DNA of 64,000 bases from Umbilicaria muhlenbergii (taxonomy: Eukaryota > Ascomycota > Lecanoromycetes > Umbilicariales > Umbilicariaceae), in the NCBI GenBank assembly GCA_000611775.1, contig KK106985.1, positions 1,288,291 to 1,352,290 of the forward strand, written 5' to 3'. Numbering within the stretch: the stretch's first letter is position 1; each line of letters opens with the position of its first letter. Below the pieces are notes generated by a model. It made no database searches. It was not told the DNA's origin and saw only the letters and a program-made list of their open reading frames with translations. This document shows positions 33,881 to 43,800 of the stretch, in pieces. The translations under genes were made by a program, and so were the position numbers.

Positions 33881-36800
33881 ATGCATTTGCAGACCTCCGA
33901 ATCCAATGGCCCAGCAGGGCCAGACGCCACCCATGAAGGGCCCAAGAAGAATATAAAAGAATTCAAGCAACAGTCTTCAAGTCTTCCCTTTGGCCAAGAG
34001 ATCGCCTTCTCTTCCATTGGCGGACCGACCTACCTTACTGCGCAAACCCTCATCCAGCAAGTCGCGTACGCGCTGTCTGACAGGTTATGGACCTACTCTC
34101 CCGAGACCTTCGATCTCGACGTTGCTGTCAAGCATTGGTTCGCGCAAGGGGCAGAGAACGTACACGGCTATGCCACAAACGTTGAGTCGATGCAGATACG
34201 AACCGGTGCCGCGTCCATTGCACTTGGTTACATTTTCTCCAAGGATTTCGACCTGAAGAAGCGCTACACGCCTCAGTCGATCCTCGCAACATCTGCCGGT
34301 TTGCAATACTTACGTTCGGCCCTGGAGCAGCTGTCACTTCTATACTCTATAGCGAGCCCTTTTGTCGCCCACATCGCCGCTGTCGACTATGCTGGTGGCT
34401 CCTCCGCAGGGCTTGTCACCGACTATGCCTCAGCCCTGAGCCTTGCGGAAGAACTGGGCTTTGGAGTCGTCTCCAGTTTCTCAGCCCATGAGTCACAACA
34501 CATGTCACTCTTTGCAACGCTACTCGCAGGCCTTGTGCCGACAATTCACATCTACGATGGAGTCACCGTTGGCAGGGAGACTACCCGAGTCATAGATGTG
34601 CTTGACCAATCGGGTCTGCACAACGCATACAAAGCCATTCAGGAGGAGGTTTCGAGCCCAGGTAAAAAGCATGTAGACCTTGATACGAAGGTTGGTCGAT
34701 TGTTGAGAGCGTTTAACGGAGAGCTCGGCACCGCCTATGGACTCTTTGAATACCAAGGTCATGCAAATCCAGAGTCAGTGTTGGTAGTGTTTGGTACAAT
34801 CGAGTCTTCGCTGGCATCGCAAGTGGCTCTGTCATTAGAAAGAGACGGTGCAAAGGTGGGCGTTTTGAACGTCCGGGTATATCGTCCGTTTGTGGAGGAG
34901 GAATTCCTTAAAGCGATGCCCAAGTCTGTGAAGACCATTGGTGTACTGGGCCAAGTGCAAGATCTTCAAGCTGTCTCGGATAGTGGTGTTCGGTCAAGCC
35001 TTTACGACGATGTTCTGGCAGCTGTTACCTTCTCCGATGTTTGGGCTTCAACACCATCGGTCCTCGACGTAAAGTACCCAAGAGAGCAAGTTTGGACTCC
35101 CGTCTCTATCGCTGCAGCTTTCCAGCTACTCACGAAGAAACCGGTCTTGCAATCGGAATCAGATATAGATGAGGGCGGCGAATCAAGGAGCCTGCAGATT
35201 CTCGACCCTTCCGCTGTGCAGCAGTACACATTCTGGGACCTGGCCGCGTCCGAGACGGCCGATACTGCCGTTATCCTTGCTCAAGCTCTGTCAAAAGACT
35301 CTGCGGGTAATGTCACGGTTAAGTCAGCGCATGATAATCTCCTTCAAGGTGGGGTTATCAGGACCGACATTCGGAAATCTAAAAAGACCATCGTAGCATC
35401 GTATCCGATTGATGCTGCGAACGTGGTATATGTCGGTGATGGCGAACTTCTAAAACACATTGACGTCCTGAATGGGCTTCAAACCGGTAGTAAGATTATC
35501 ATGAAGCTGCCGGGGGTCAAGGACGAAGATCTTGAGAAGAAGTTACCCGTCGGTTTCCGAAAGGCGCTCAGTGCCAAGGGTGCTCATCTTTATATCCTCG
35601 ATCCGCAGGCCATAGAGGCTGTGGCGAACGACCCAGCGCTTGAGGCATATCTTGTAGAGGTCGTTTTTCTCCGTGTTGGCTTACCGACTCTAGAAACGGT
35701 TGGCTTGCAGAAGCTGGCCGCCGTCAATGGCAACTCTGAGATCCTCGGAACTCTCACCAAAGATCTGGACATAGCATTGCGCCAGATAGAAATCCCTGAG
35801 GCTTGGGCGACAGTAGACCCTGATACCGAGCTACCCAGTTTGCCAACAGGGATCCATGTGAACAGCTTTGCTCGTTTTGAGAATACTGAAGACGAACCAC
35901 CGTCACTCCTGAAGAACTGGCAAACCGCTGCGAAAGGATTGGTCTTCAAGGAAGCCTACGGCACGAAATCTGCACTCCGTCCAGATGTCGCAGTCAAGAC
36001 GCACACCGTTCACGTGAAGGAGAACCGGCGGTTGACGCCTCTGACCTACGACAGGAACATTTTCCATATCGAGTTCGACCTTGGGGATTCGGGCATGACG
36101 TACGAGATTGGAGAGGCGCTCGGTATTCATGCAGAAAATGATGAACACGAAGTGCAAGAGTTTATCAAGTTCTACAAGCTCAATCCTGAAGAAATCGTCG
36201 AGGTGCCGACACGGGATGATCCCATGGTGCTGGAAAATCGGACAATTTACCAGGCGCTAATGCAAAACGTCGATATATTTGGTCGTCCGCCGAAACGATT
36301 CTATGAAGCGCTCGCTGAATTTGCCGACTATCCTGACGAAAAGAAGGAGCTTCTCACCCTCGGAGGGTCGGAGGGAGGTACGGAGTTCAAGAGAAGAGCC
36401 GAGGTGGACACCGTAACCTACGCGGATATCCTCCTCGAGTTCCCCTCGGCTCATCCAAGTTTTCACGACATTGTGCGGATCGTCAACCCGATGAAGCGCC
36501 GAGAGTACTCGATTGCCTCATGCCAGAAAGTCACACCAAACAGTGTGGCCCTCATGATCGTAACGGTGGGCTGGGTCGATCCGAAAGGCCGTGACCGATT
36601 CGGGCAAGCGACCAGGTATCTCAACAAGCTCAGGATTGGCGCACCCGTTACGGTCAGCGTTAAGCCCAGCGTGATGAAACTCCCTCCGCTATCAACTCAG
36701 CCGCTCATCATGGCCGGCCTGGGCACCGGGTTGGCACCTTTCCGCGCATTCGTGCAACACCGGGCATGGGAGAAGGCGCAGGGCAAGGAGATTGGGTCGG

Positions 36801-37159
36801 TCCTCCTGTACATGGGTTCGCGGCACCAGCGTGAAGAGTACTGCTACGGGGAAGAATGGGAAGCGTATCAGGACGCGGGGGTGGTCACCCTGCTGGGCTG
36901 CGCCTTCTCGCGGGACCAGGCGCAGAAGATCTACATCCAAGACCGGATGCGGGAGAGCATGAACGACATCATCCAAGCCTACCTGAAGGAGAAGGGTGCC
37001 TTTTATCTCTGCGGGCCGACGTGGCCGGTGCCAGATGTCACCAATGTATTGGAGGATGCGATTGCGAGGGACGCGAAGACGACGGGGAAGAAAGTGGATC
37101 CCCGGAAGGAGATTGAGCAGTTGAAGGATCAATTGAGATATGTGCTGGAGGTGTACTAA
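33881..37159 (+). CDS. MET10: Sulfite reductase [NADPH] flavoprotein alpha subunit
   Basis: Single exon, 1,092 residues from the ATG at 33881, preceded by ACC; the frame is open further upstream but only non-ATG codons are available. The N-terminal part (GQEIAFSSIGGPTYLTAQTL, YASALSLAEELGFGVVSSFS) is the pyruvate-ferredoxin oxidoreductase-like region typical of yeast Met10, which lacks a flavodoxin domain. The C-terminal third is a ferredoxin-NADP reductase module: FAD-binding RREYSIAS (873-880) and NADPH-binding GLGTGLAPFRAF (946-957), ending LRYVLEVY. With the beta subunit it reduces sulfite to sulfide for cysteine and methionine synthesis in the cytosol. Length is slightly above the yeast enzyme (about 1,035). 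Confidence 0.95.
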   Translation: MHLQTSESNGPAGPDATHEGPKKNIKEFKQQSSSLPFGQEIAFSSIGGPTYLTAQTLIQQVAYALSDRLWTYSPETFDLDVAVKHWFAQGAENVHGYATNVESMQIRTGAASIALGYIFSKDFDLKKRYTPQSILATSAGLQYLRSALEQLSLLYSIASPFVAHIAAVDYAGGSSAGLVTDYASALSLAEELGFGVVSSFSAHESQHMSLFATLLAGLVPTIHIYDGVTVGRETTRVIDVLDQSGLHNAYKAIQEEVSSPGKKHVDLDTKVGRLLRAFNGELGTAYGLFEYQGHANPESVLVVFGTIESSLASQVALSLERDGAKVGVLNVRVYRPFVEEEFLKAMPKSVKTIGVLGQVQDLQAVSDSGVRSSLYDDVLAAVTFSDVWASTPSVLDVKYPREQVWTPVSIAAAFQLLTKKPVLQSESDIDEGGESRSLQILDPSAVQQYTFWDLAASETADTAVILAQALSKDSAGNVTVKSAHDNLLQGGVIRTDIRKSKKTIVASYPIDAANVVYVGDGELLKHIDVLNGLQTGSKIIMKLPGVKDEDLEKKLPVGFRKALSAKGAHLYILDPQAIEAVANDPALEAYLVEVVFLRVGLPTLETVGLQKLAAVNGNSEILGTLTKDLDIALRQIEIPEAWATVDPDTELPSLPTGIHVNSFARFENTEDEPPSLLKNWQTAAKGLVFKEAYGTKSALRPDVAVKTHTVHVKENRRLTPLTYDRNIFHIEFDLGDSGMTYEIGEALGIHAENDEHEVQEFIKFYKLNPEEIVEVPTRDDPMVLENRTIYQALMQNVDIFGRPPKRFYEALAEFADYPDEKKELLTLGGSEGGTEFKRRAEVDTVTYADILLEFPSAHPSFHDIVRIVNPMKRREYSIASCQKVTPNSVALMIVTVGWVDPKGRDRFGQATRYLNKLRIGAPVTVSVKPSVMKLPPLSTQPLIMAGLGTGLAPFRAFVQHRAWEKAQGKEIGSVLLYMGSRHQREEYCYGEEWEAYQDAGVVTLLGCAFSRDQAQKIYIQDRMRESMNDIIQAYLKEKGAFYLCGPTWPVPDVTNVLEDAIARDAKTTGKKVDPRKEIEQLKDQLRYVLEVY

Positions 37160-37875
37160 GCATTGATTGGTTGGGTGGTATTCTGTAGACTTTGAGTATG
37201 TTGTTGCATTTTGGCGGCTTTGTTTCGGGTATGGCGGATATTCTGTTGGATATGGTTGTCTAGGGTGGTAGAATACTCAATCGACCTGTGTGGTGTGACT
37301 TATTCCGAGATCCAAGTATCCAAGTACATAACAAAGGCCAACCTTAGCAGCGATGCAGCTTGTGCTCCCGAACGAACAAGCCTTTGTTGGTAATGCGATG
37401 GATCTCCAAGAGCCGGAAGAGGAAGGCGGTGAGGATGGCTAAGGACGCCTAAGGACGCCTGAGGACGGACGGGCTCTTTTCAGCGATCGGATGGGGCCGG
37501 CCGCAGCCGATTGGTCAATGACCGTTTCGACTGTCCAGCACGGCTCCCCATCACGCCCATTCACCAAGTGCCCACACATGCACTGCAGCGTCACTCCACA
37601 CACCGCACACCGCACACCGCACACCGCACACCCGTCACGCTGAACCCCACGCCACCATTCCACCACAACCAGGCTGCTGCCATCCAGCTCAGCTCAACTG
37701 TTCAATCCATGCCGGCTGTCAGTCCGACTCCGAATCGCCCGGCCTCGTCCGCCTCCCTTTCGCGCCAGATTTCAGCCGCAACAAGCGCATCCAGCCGTTT
37801 CCGTGGCCGTTTCAGCTCCGACCGTTGTGCCAATCAATGCGCCTGCGCATTGAGGCATTTCCACTCTTGATCACC
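37160..37875. other. Intergenic with a heptamer microsatellite
   Basis: Promoter region of the following gene. A CACACCG heptamer is repeated about five times at 37599-37633. Confidence 0.6.
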
Positions 37876-39717
37876 ATGCCCTATCACGACTCCCCATCTC
37901 CCGCAAAGCGGCCCTCCTTGGTGGAGAGGTCATCCTCGTCGCAGTCCGTGTCGAGGGGCTCCCCGTCCGGACCTGCCCCGTCGACGTCACACAAAGGATC
38001 CACACACAAGTTCAAGGCCCATGCCGTCGGCCACAATCGCTTGCCACATACGCGCGTCCCGTCGTATGGAAAGGGTTTGCACAAACTCACCAAGATCGAT
38101 GCCAATGGCGGAGACGGCTTAGTCACGACTACTCATTCTCGAAGCAAAGCGCACATAGAGTCAACCAGTCCTCTGCCGCATCAGAACTTCAAGCGCAACA
38201 GCTCGACTGGTGCCCTTCCCCGCACCAAGTCGAAAGCCTCGGTGAAGAAGAACTCTTCGGAACTTTCTCTCAAGCGCAATGGCTCCACTGCGCATTTGGG
38301 GAGAGCAGTGAGGCTGGATTCGACCTCACGAGCGACCCGCGCACTCAATGGCAAGCCGAAGAATGCCAAGTTCTCGGTAGGGAGCGACGGCCACGACGAC
38401 GATCAGGAGGAAGAAGAAGAAGAAGAGTGGACCGAAGACACCAACTCCCACAGCTCCCCGGCGACCACTCGAAACCACACACGCCAGAATTCACTCGGGC
38501 CCAACCAATCGCGGCCAAGAACACCTCCAACCGTCGACGGTGCCACCGATCGACCCTACACCAAGACATCCCATCAACCTCCTCAAACGCCACCCGAGAG
38601 CCCTTCCCAGAGTGCAAACAAGCTGTCCAATTACCGCCAGCAAACCTCCCACACCACGCACCCCTTCCCGGACGCCGATGCCCTGACCAGGCGCCTCCTC
38701 CAACGCCACTCCTCCCACAACCTCGCCCCACAAATGTCGTCCGTCTCCGCCACCGCCACCTCGACCGGCACCCAAAGTCCGCACTCGACCCCGCACTCGC
38801 AAGCCGAGCCCAGCATGCCCTCGGACGGCATCTCGCGCTTCCTCAGCAACGGCGGCGGTTCCTCCTCCGGCAGCGCCACCCCAGCCTCTCTATCTCAACT
38901 CCAATCCCACCTCCATCACCACAATAATCATAATAATAATAGCCACAGCCACAGCCACAACCACAGTCCCCAACCCTCGACCTCCGACCCCCACCCCTCC
39001 AGCAGCTTCGAACCCGCCCGCCGCGTCAAATCCACCGGCCACCTCACCGGCCCCGCCCCCGCCCCCGGTTATTCCCCGCCCCCCGTTTCCGCTTCCCCCC
39101 CCACCAGCAGCAGCACGCGCGCCCCCGCCCGCTCCTCCTCGCAGCGCCACTACCCCTCCGCCCTCGACCGCAAAGACCCCTCCCTCCCCTCCCGCACCCA
39201 GCTGAAACTCGAACTGCAGCGGCAGCAATCGAGCGTGGTGTCGAGTGCGCAGCCGGCGCCGCCGAGGGCGCCGGTGGTGCCGAATGGGCACGGGGCGAGG
39301 ACGGGGGGGGAGCGGGAGCGCATGGAGAGGGCGTGGGAGGCGGTGAGGGGCGAGATGCGGAATTGTAGGCGGTTTCGGAATCCGGTGGCGGAGGCGGTGG
39401 GGAGGGGGAGGGGGGGGAGGAGGGGGAGGAGGTCGTTGGAGGTGGGGCAGGAGAGGGGAGCGGAGAGGGAAAGAGAGGGGGATGCGGATGCGGATGCGGA
39501 TGCGGATGGGAGGGAGGAAGTGGGGAAGGAGGAGGGGGGCGACGGGAGGGCGGGGAGGAGGGGCCGGGTGAGGTTTGAAGTTGGGGGGAGGGAGAGGGAT
39601 GGTGAAGATGAGGGAGAAGGGGAAGAGGTTGGGGAGAGGGGGGGGGAGAGGGAGGATGAGGTTGGGGGACTGTTGAGACGGTTGTGGAGGGGTGGGGTGG
39701 TGGGCGGAGGGGTGTGA
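37876..39717 (+). CDS. TCO89-like disordered protein (TORC1 subunit family)
   Basis: Single exon, 613 residues from the ATG at 37876; an in-frame ATG at 37837 would add 13. The N-terminal third has LPHTRVPSYGKGLHKLTKID, then basic/Ser motifs with the rhythm FKRNSSTGALPRTKSKASV and LKRNGSTAHLGR. I associate these with fungal TORC1 subunit TCO89; a conserved-looking piece near the end (WEAVRGEMRNCRRFRNPVAEA) supports one continuous protein. The middle is Ser/Pro/His-rich and the tail Gly/Arg/Glu-rich with an Asp-Ala repeat. TCO89 is a fungal-specific TORC1 component at the vacuole. Family assignment is from memory of motifs; the gene itself is secure. Strand composition flips from C-rich to G-rich at about 39230. 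Confidence 0.62.
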   Translation: MPYHDSPSPAKRPSLVERSSSSQSVSRGSPSGPAPSTSHKGSTHKFKAHAVGHNRLPHTRVPSYGKGLHKLTKIDANGGDGLVTTTHSRSKAHIESTSPLPHQNFKRNSSTGALPRTKSKASVKKNSSELSLKRNGSTAHLGRAVRLDSTSRATRALNGKPKNAKFSVGSDGHDDDQEEEEEEEWTEDTNSHSSPATTRNHTRQNSLGPNQSRPRTPPTVDGATDRPYTKTSHQPPQTPPESPSQSANKLSNYRQQTSHTTHPFPDADALTRRLLQRHSSHNLAPQMSSVSATATSTGTQSPHSTPHSQAEPSMPSDGISRFLSNGGGSSSGSATPASLSQLQSHLHHHNNHNNNSHSHSHNHSPQPSTSDPHPSSSFEPARRVKSTGHLTGPAPAPGYSPPPVSASPPTSSSTRAPARSSSQRHYPSALDRKDPSLPSRTQLKLELQRQQSSVVSSAQPAPPRAPVVPNGHGARTGGERERMERAWEAVRGEMRNCRRFRNPVAEAVGRGRGGRRGRRSLEVGQERGAEREREGDADADADADGREEVGKEEGGDGRAGRRGRVRFEVGGRERDGEDEGEGEEVGERGGEREDEVGGLLRRLWRGGVVGGGV

Positions 39718-40868
39718 TGGCTGTTGTTTCAGGGGGGAAGGAGGCCAGATACTGGTGCTGCTAATGCTGATGCCGCTGCCTCTCGGACTGGGAAGGGGAG
39801 AGAGGAGACGTGGGTTTGTGACGGAATTTCCGGTTGTGCATTGCGGGGGTCTTTTTATCATGAGCATGGCGTTTTTTGGGGGGGGGGGAAGCGGGGCTGA
39901 TTGGCATTATCATTATTGTGGTAGCTGGATACGGTTCGGGATGGAGGCGGGATGGATGCGATGGGATGGGATCGAGAAGGTGGGCGGATGGTTGGGTGGT
40001 TGGGTGGTTGAATGGTTGGGTGGCAGGATGAGTAGGTGAATGGCTGGGTGGAAGGATGGGTAATATCAATGAATGGGGGTGTGGGTGGCAGTCTGCTGTA
40101 TATGCTTGCGAGGAATACATATGCCTTATTGTGGGTTTGGGTTGAGTTTCTCGTGGACGTGGCAGGTTGTGAGATGCATGACTGAATGGACGATGTGCTG
40201 TGCCGTGAGGTCCATGGTTCCATGCGGCGTCAGGTGACTTCGCTTCAGATGTGATATGCCACTGCCCGTCCCGACTATTCGATTTCGTACTGCAGTAACT
40301 TCTTGACTTAACCGTTTTGTACCTCGTACGCATGGGCAATCATCTTGACGTCCCGTATAGTTGACCCACACTCGCTCCGGAAGCCATCTTCTTCGGGTAT
40401 CTTCTCATTAATATACTGTATATGTATCGTATCTGTACTGTCCATGGTCCGAAGCCCCCAATGCGATCATGGGAATTGAATGTGACAGGTCATCACTGAC
40501 AGGACATCCACCCACAGCGGCTAATCGCCGTCGTGAGATAGTCGGATGGAGAATGCACGCTCGCTATGCAGCATCCCCTACACAGGAGAATGAAGAACGA
40601 AGAATGACATCGAGAAGCCGAAGCTGAGACGTCATGCAGAACCAAGACAGAGAAACCGCCCCATGCTGCGGCTCAAGAGACAAAAAAGTTGTACAAAACG
40701 CCGCCGCGCAACCCTCTATATCCTGTACAGTCGCGGCGATATGTCTAGGTATATATAATCCACCACCCCAACGCCATACTTTCTTTGGATATATCTCGCG
40801 GCAGAAAAGCTTCCATAGCCAGTACTCAGGCCTGATCTGCATTTCTCTCGCCGACGGATCCTCTTACC
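39718..40868. other. Convergent intergenic region with G-rich repeats
   Basis: No gene. 39720-40060 is very G-rich; 39980-40065 holds repeated GGTTGGGT / GGATGGGT-type units. Confidence 0.6.
39980..40065 (+). repeat. Degenerate GGTTGGGT-type tandem repeat
   Basis: Eight- to nine-base units such as GGTTGGGT, GGTGGTT and GGATGGGT follow one another. The array is telomere-like in composition but imperfect, and can form G-quadruplexes. Interpreted as a microsatellite. Confidence 0.6.
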
Positions 40869-43800
40869 TTAGCATCTAGGTCGCGCTGAATCTTCTGGTA
40901 CCGAATCTGCATGCACGGCATCCGTCTTCAAACCATCAAGCCGGTCCTGCTCCTTCGAGATCGGATCATCAAACGGATCTTCAGGCATCGATTTGTACGC
41001 ACCCTCGGGAAACCCCGACACTGGTGCTTGCTCCAACGGCACCGTATCAGCGCTGTAGATACCTCGTTGACGCTTCTCAAACCAGCCGCCCCGCTCCCAT
41101 TCACCCGGTCGATACAGCGAGCTCGCTCGAGTTTCTTCCTCCACGATACCAGAGAGCAAGACGCTCAGCCGCTTGAAGTCGACGGGTTTGAGGACCCATC
41201 CATCGAACCCGCCGTCGATGTAGAGTTGGCGGTCTCTTTCGACCAAGGATGCCGAGACGGCGAAGATGGGCACTCGGCCGTTGAGCGCTGCGCGTGTTGA
41301 TAGTAGTTCCGATGGATGGGTTTTCTCGTATGAGCGGATCATCTTGGTGGAAGTCAGACCGTCGACGATGGGCATCTGGGAAGTCTTATTAGTATAACCA
41401 GGCTGAACTAGGATAGAATCGTCACTGACCTGCATATCCATCAGGACAACATCATACGAGCTGGGCTTGTCACCGTACGCATTGGCACATTCTTCACCAT
41501 TGACGGTTAAGAAGACGTCGTGCCCAACTTTCTCGAGCCTCTTCTTGATGATTTTGCTGTTGATTGGATCGTCTTCCGCAACCAGAACCTGAAGATGATC
41601 AGCTGTTGGAGGTTCCGCTCTCCTGACGGGCTCGTCTGGAATATCGAATAGTACGCGCGCAGTAGTATTAGGAGGAGATGCTAGAGAGTGTGGAGCCGCG
41701 CTCTCATCTTCGGGCATCCGTACAGGTTTTATTGGAGTCCCAGAGTCCCTTACAGTCGCTTGCCCAGGAGTTAAATGCAAAGGTGACTGCAACGATTCAG
41801 CAACTGTGGAAATACCGCGGACTGTCGCCGAACTAGACCGAGAGAGCGGTTTGGGTCGGTTCGAGGAGGAATTTGGCCGCCGCAATGACCGTGACGAGCG
41901 TTGGTCGGTGCCAGTAACCATGTGCGGTTCTTGGATCGCAACGATCAAACGATCAACATCGCTCTTGGCGCTTTTACCGCTGGAACCACTCATGAAACTT
42001 TTCACACTGCTGATGCTATTTGTGCTCTTCATGCTCTCTGAGCTCTTCTTTCGAACTAAGTCCTTACCAGTGTGTTGGCTTTCCCTCTGTGGGCTTTTGT
42101 TCACAAGCATAACCTCTCCCCCTTCTGCTGGGGGTGTTGCCGGATGACCAGCTGGGGGCGCTACACCAGCTGCTTTTGCTCCGTCCGAAATTCTCTGTTC
42201 GTCATCGTGGGGTGGTAGATCGAACCCAAGCTGTATTACAAAGCGAGATCCTTTGCCCTCTTCCGACTTCAAACGCAACTGACCATTCATATTCCGGACA
42301 ACCCTAGCGACGACAGCCAGACCGAGTCCTAGCGTTCGCTTCTCCTCTTTTCCTTGCTTTGTCGTTTTTGGAGAATTTACTGCAAGGCTTTCTGATAGCA
42401 CTTCGTCGGTCTCTTCGGACTGCACTTGTTCGAGGTCTCTGAACAGAGCATCCAGCTTGGTCGGTGACATACCAGCACCTGTATCTTGTACCACAATGTC
42501 AATTTCGACATGTCCCTCAACACGATCGGCAGGCCACAATTCTACCTTGACGGCACCGTTATTTGTGTTTTGAATGGCATTCGCCGTAAGATTAGAAATG
42601 GCCTGGCGTACTCTTCTCTGGTCGCCGACAACAAATTGGGGTAGCCCTGGATGTTCAACAAGCTGGAACTCAATTTGCTTGCGCCTTGCATCGCCCTTGA
42701 AAGCATCCGTTGCTTCTCTGGCGGTCGCTGGGAAGTCGAATGTTTCGTCCCTGATCAGGTCATGTCCTTCCTCCGTCTTTGTCAAGTCGAGTAGATCATT
42801 GATGACGTAAATCAATGACTTCGACGCCGAATGTGATTTGGCCAGATTCTCCCTAGTCTCTTGGTCCAATGCACCCTCTAGAGCTATTTCAAGGTAGTTG
42901 ATGATGGCGTTGAGAGGTGTTCGGACTTCGTGGGCTGAATTCGCCAACAAAAGCCTGGTAAGTTGACTAGTCTGCAAGGCCGCTTCTTTCTGTCTCCATA
43001 CTTCAATGAACTTCCCGTAAACAAGGCAAAGAACAGCAGCGGTTTCTATCTCCTCTTCCGTCCACTCCCTGCATTTACCGATCACAGTCTCGCTCCACAT
43101 CTTGAAACTTTTTCTTGGCTCCAGATAGCCTTCCGTACCCTGTTTGATATATTTCTCATATGGGTTCCCGGCCCATTTGACTTCTCTCAACTGACCCTTG
43201 CGGAAGAACACTATGAAATCAGCACCCCCAACTGACAGAGGCACTAACAGAAGGCCCGCAATTACTGAGAAGCCAGGTTCGTATCGGAGATCTGGGAAGT
43301 CAATACGGATGTCATGGGATGTTAAGACTGAGGTCGTTTTTCGAAGTCGTAAGTATTCAAGTAGGGCAAGTGCCTCTTGCGACTGTTCCAGGTGACCAAG
43401 AATTTTGGTTTCGCCACGTATTGACAGCAAGCCGTAGTCGGCATCGAAGAGTTTGAGTAGGTCATCGGAAGACGCGATTATATATCCAGATGGATTATGC
43501 TCTGTAGGCGCAGTGTTGATAAGCTTGCGAGCCTGCAGCCTGGAAGCGTACGAGAGTCGTTCAATATTCCTTGACGCTGAGTCTCCAACCAGTCGACACA
43601 TTTTCCGTATGGGAAAGGATACTCTCATTCCTTTCGAGCCATAAGAGTGGCATGCGATGAGACCCCACAGCTCACTGAATGCGTTTATCGAGATCGACAT
43701 CGACGCTCTTACAGCCATGTTGGCCAGATACTTGAGATGTATGGGCGACATGGCTCGGAGGTATGCATGGGTCAAGTCCAAAGGGGTCTCGAGGTCCTCC

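Noticed and set aside
38890-39867. 325-codon minus-strand frame, Pro/His-rich
   Set aside because: Antisense shadow of the TCO89-like gene created by the C/G strand bias; no family motif.
39980-40065. Internal telomere-like sequence
   Set aside because: Units are GGTTGGGT-like and irregular, not the TTAGGG repeat of moulds.
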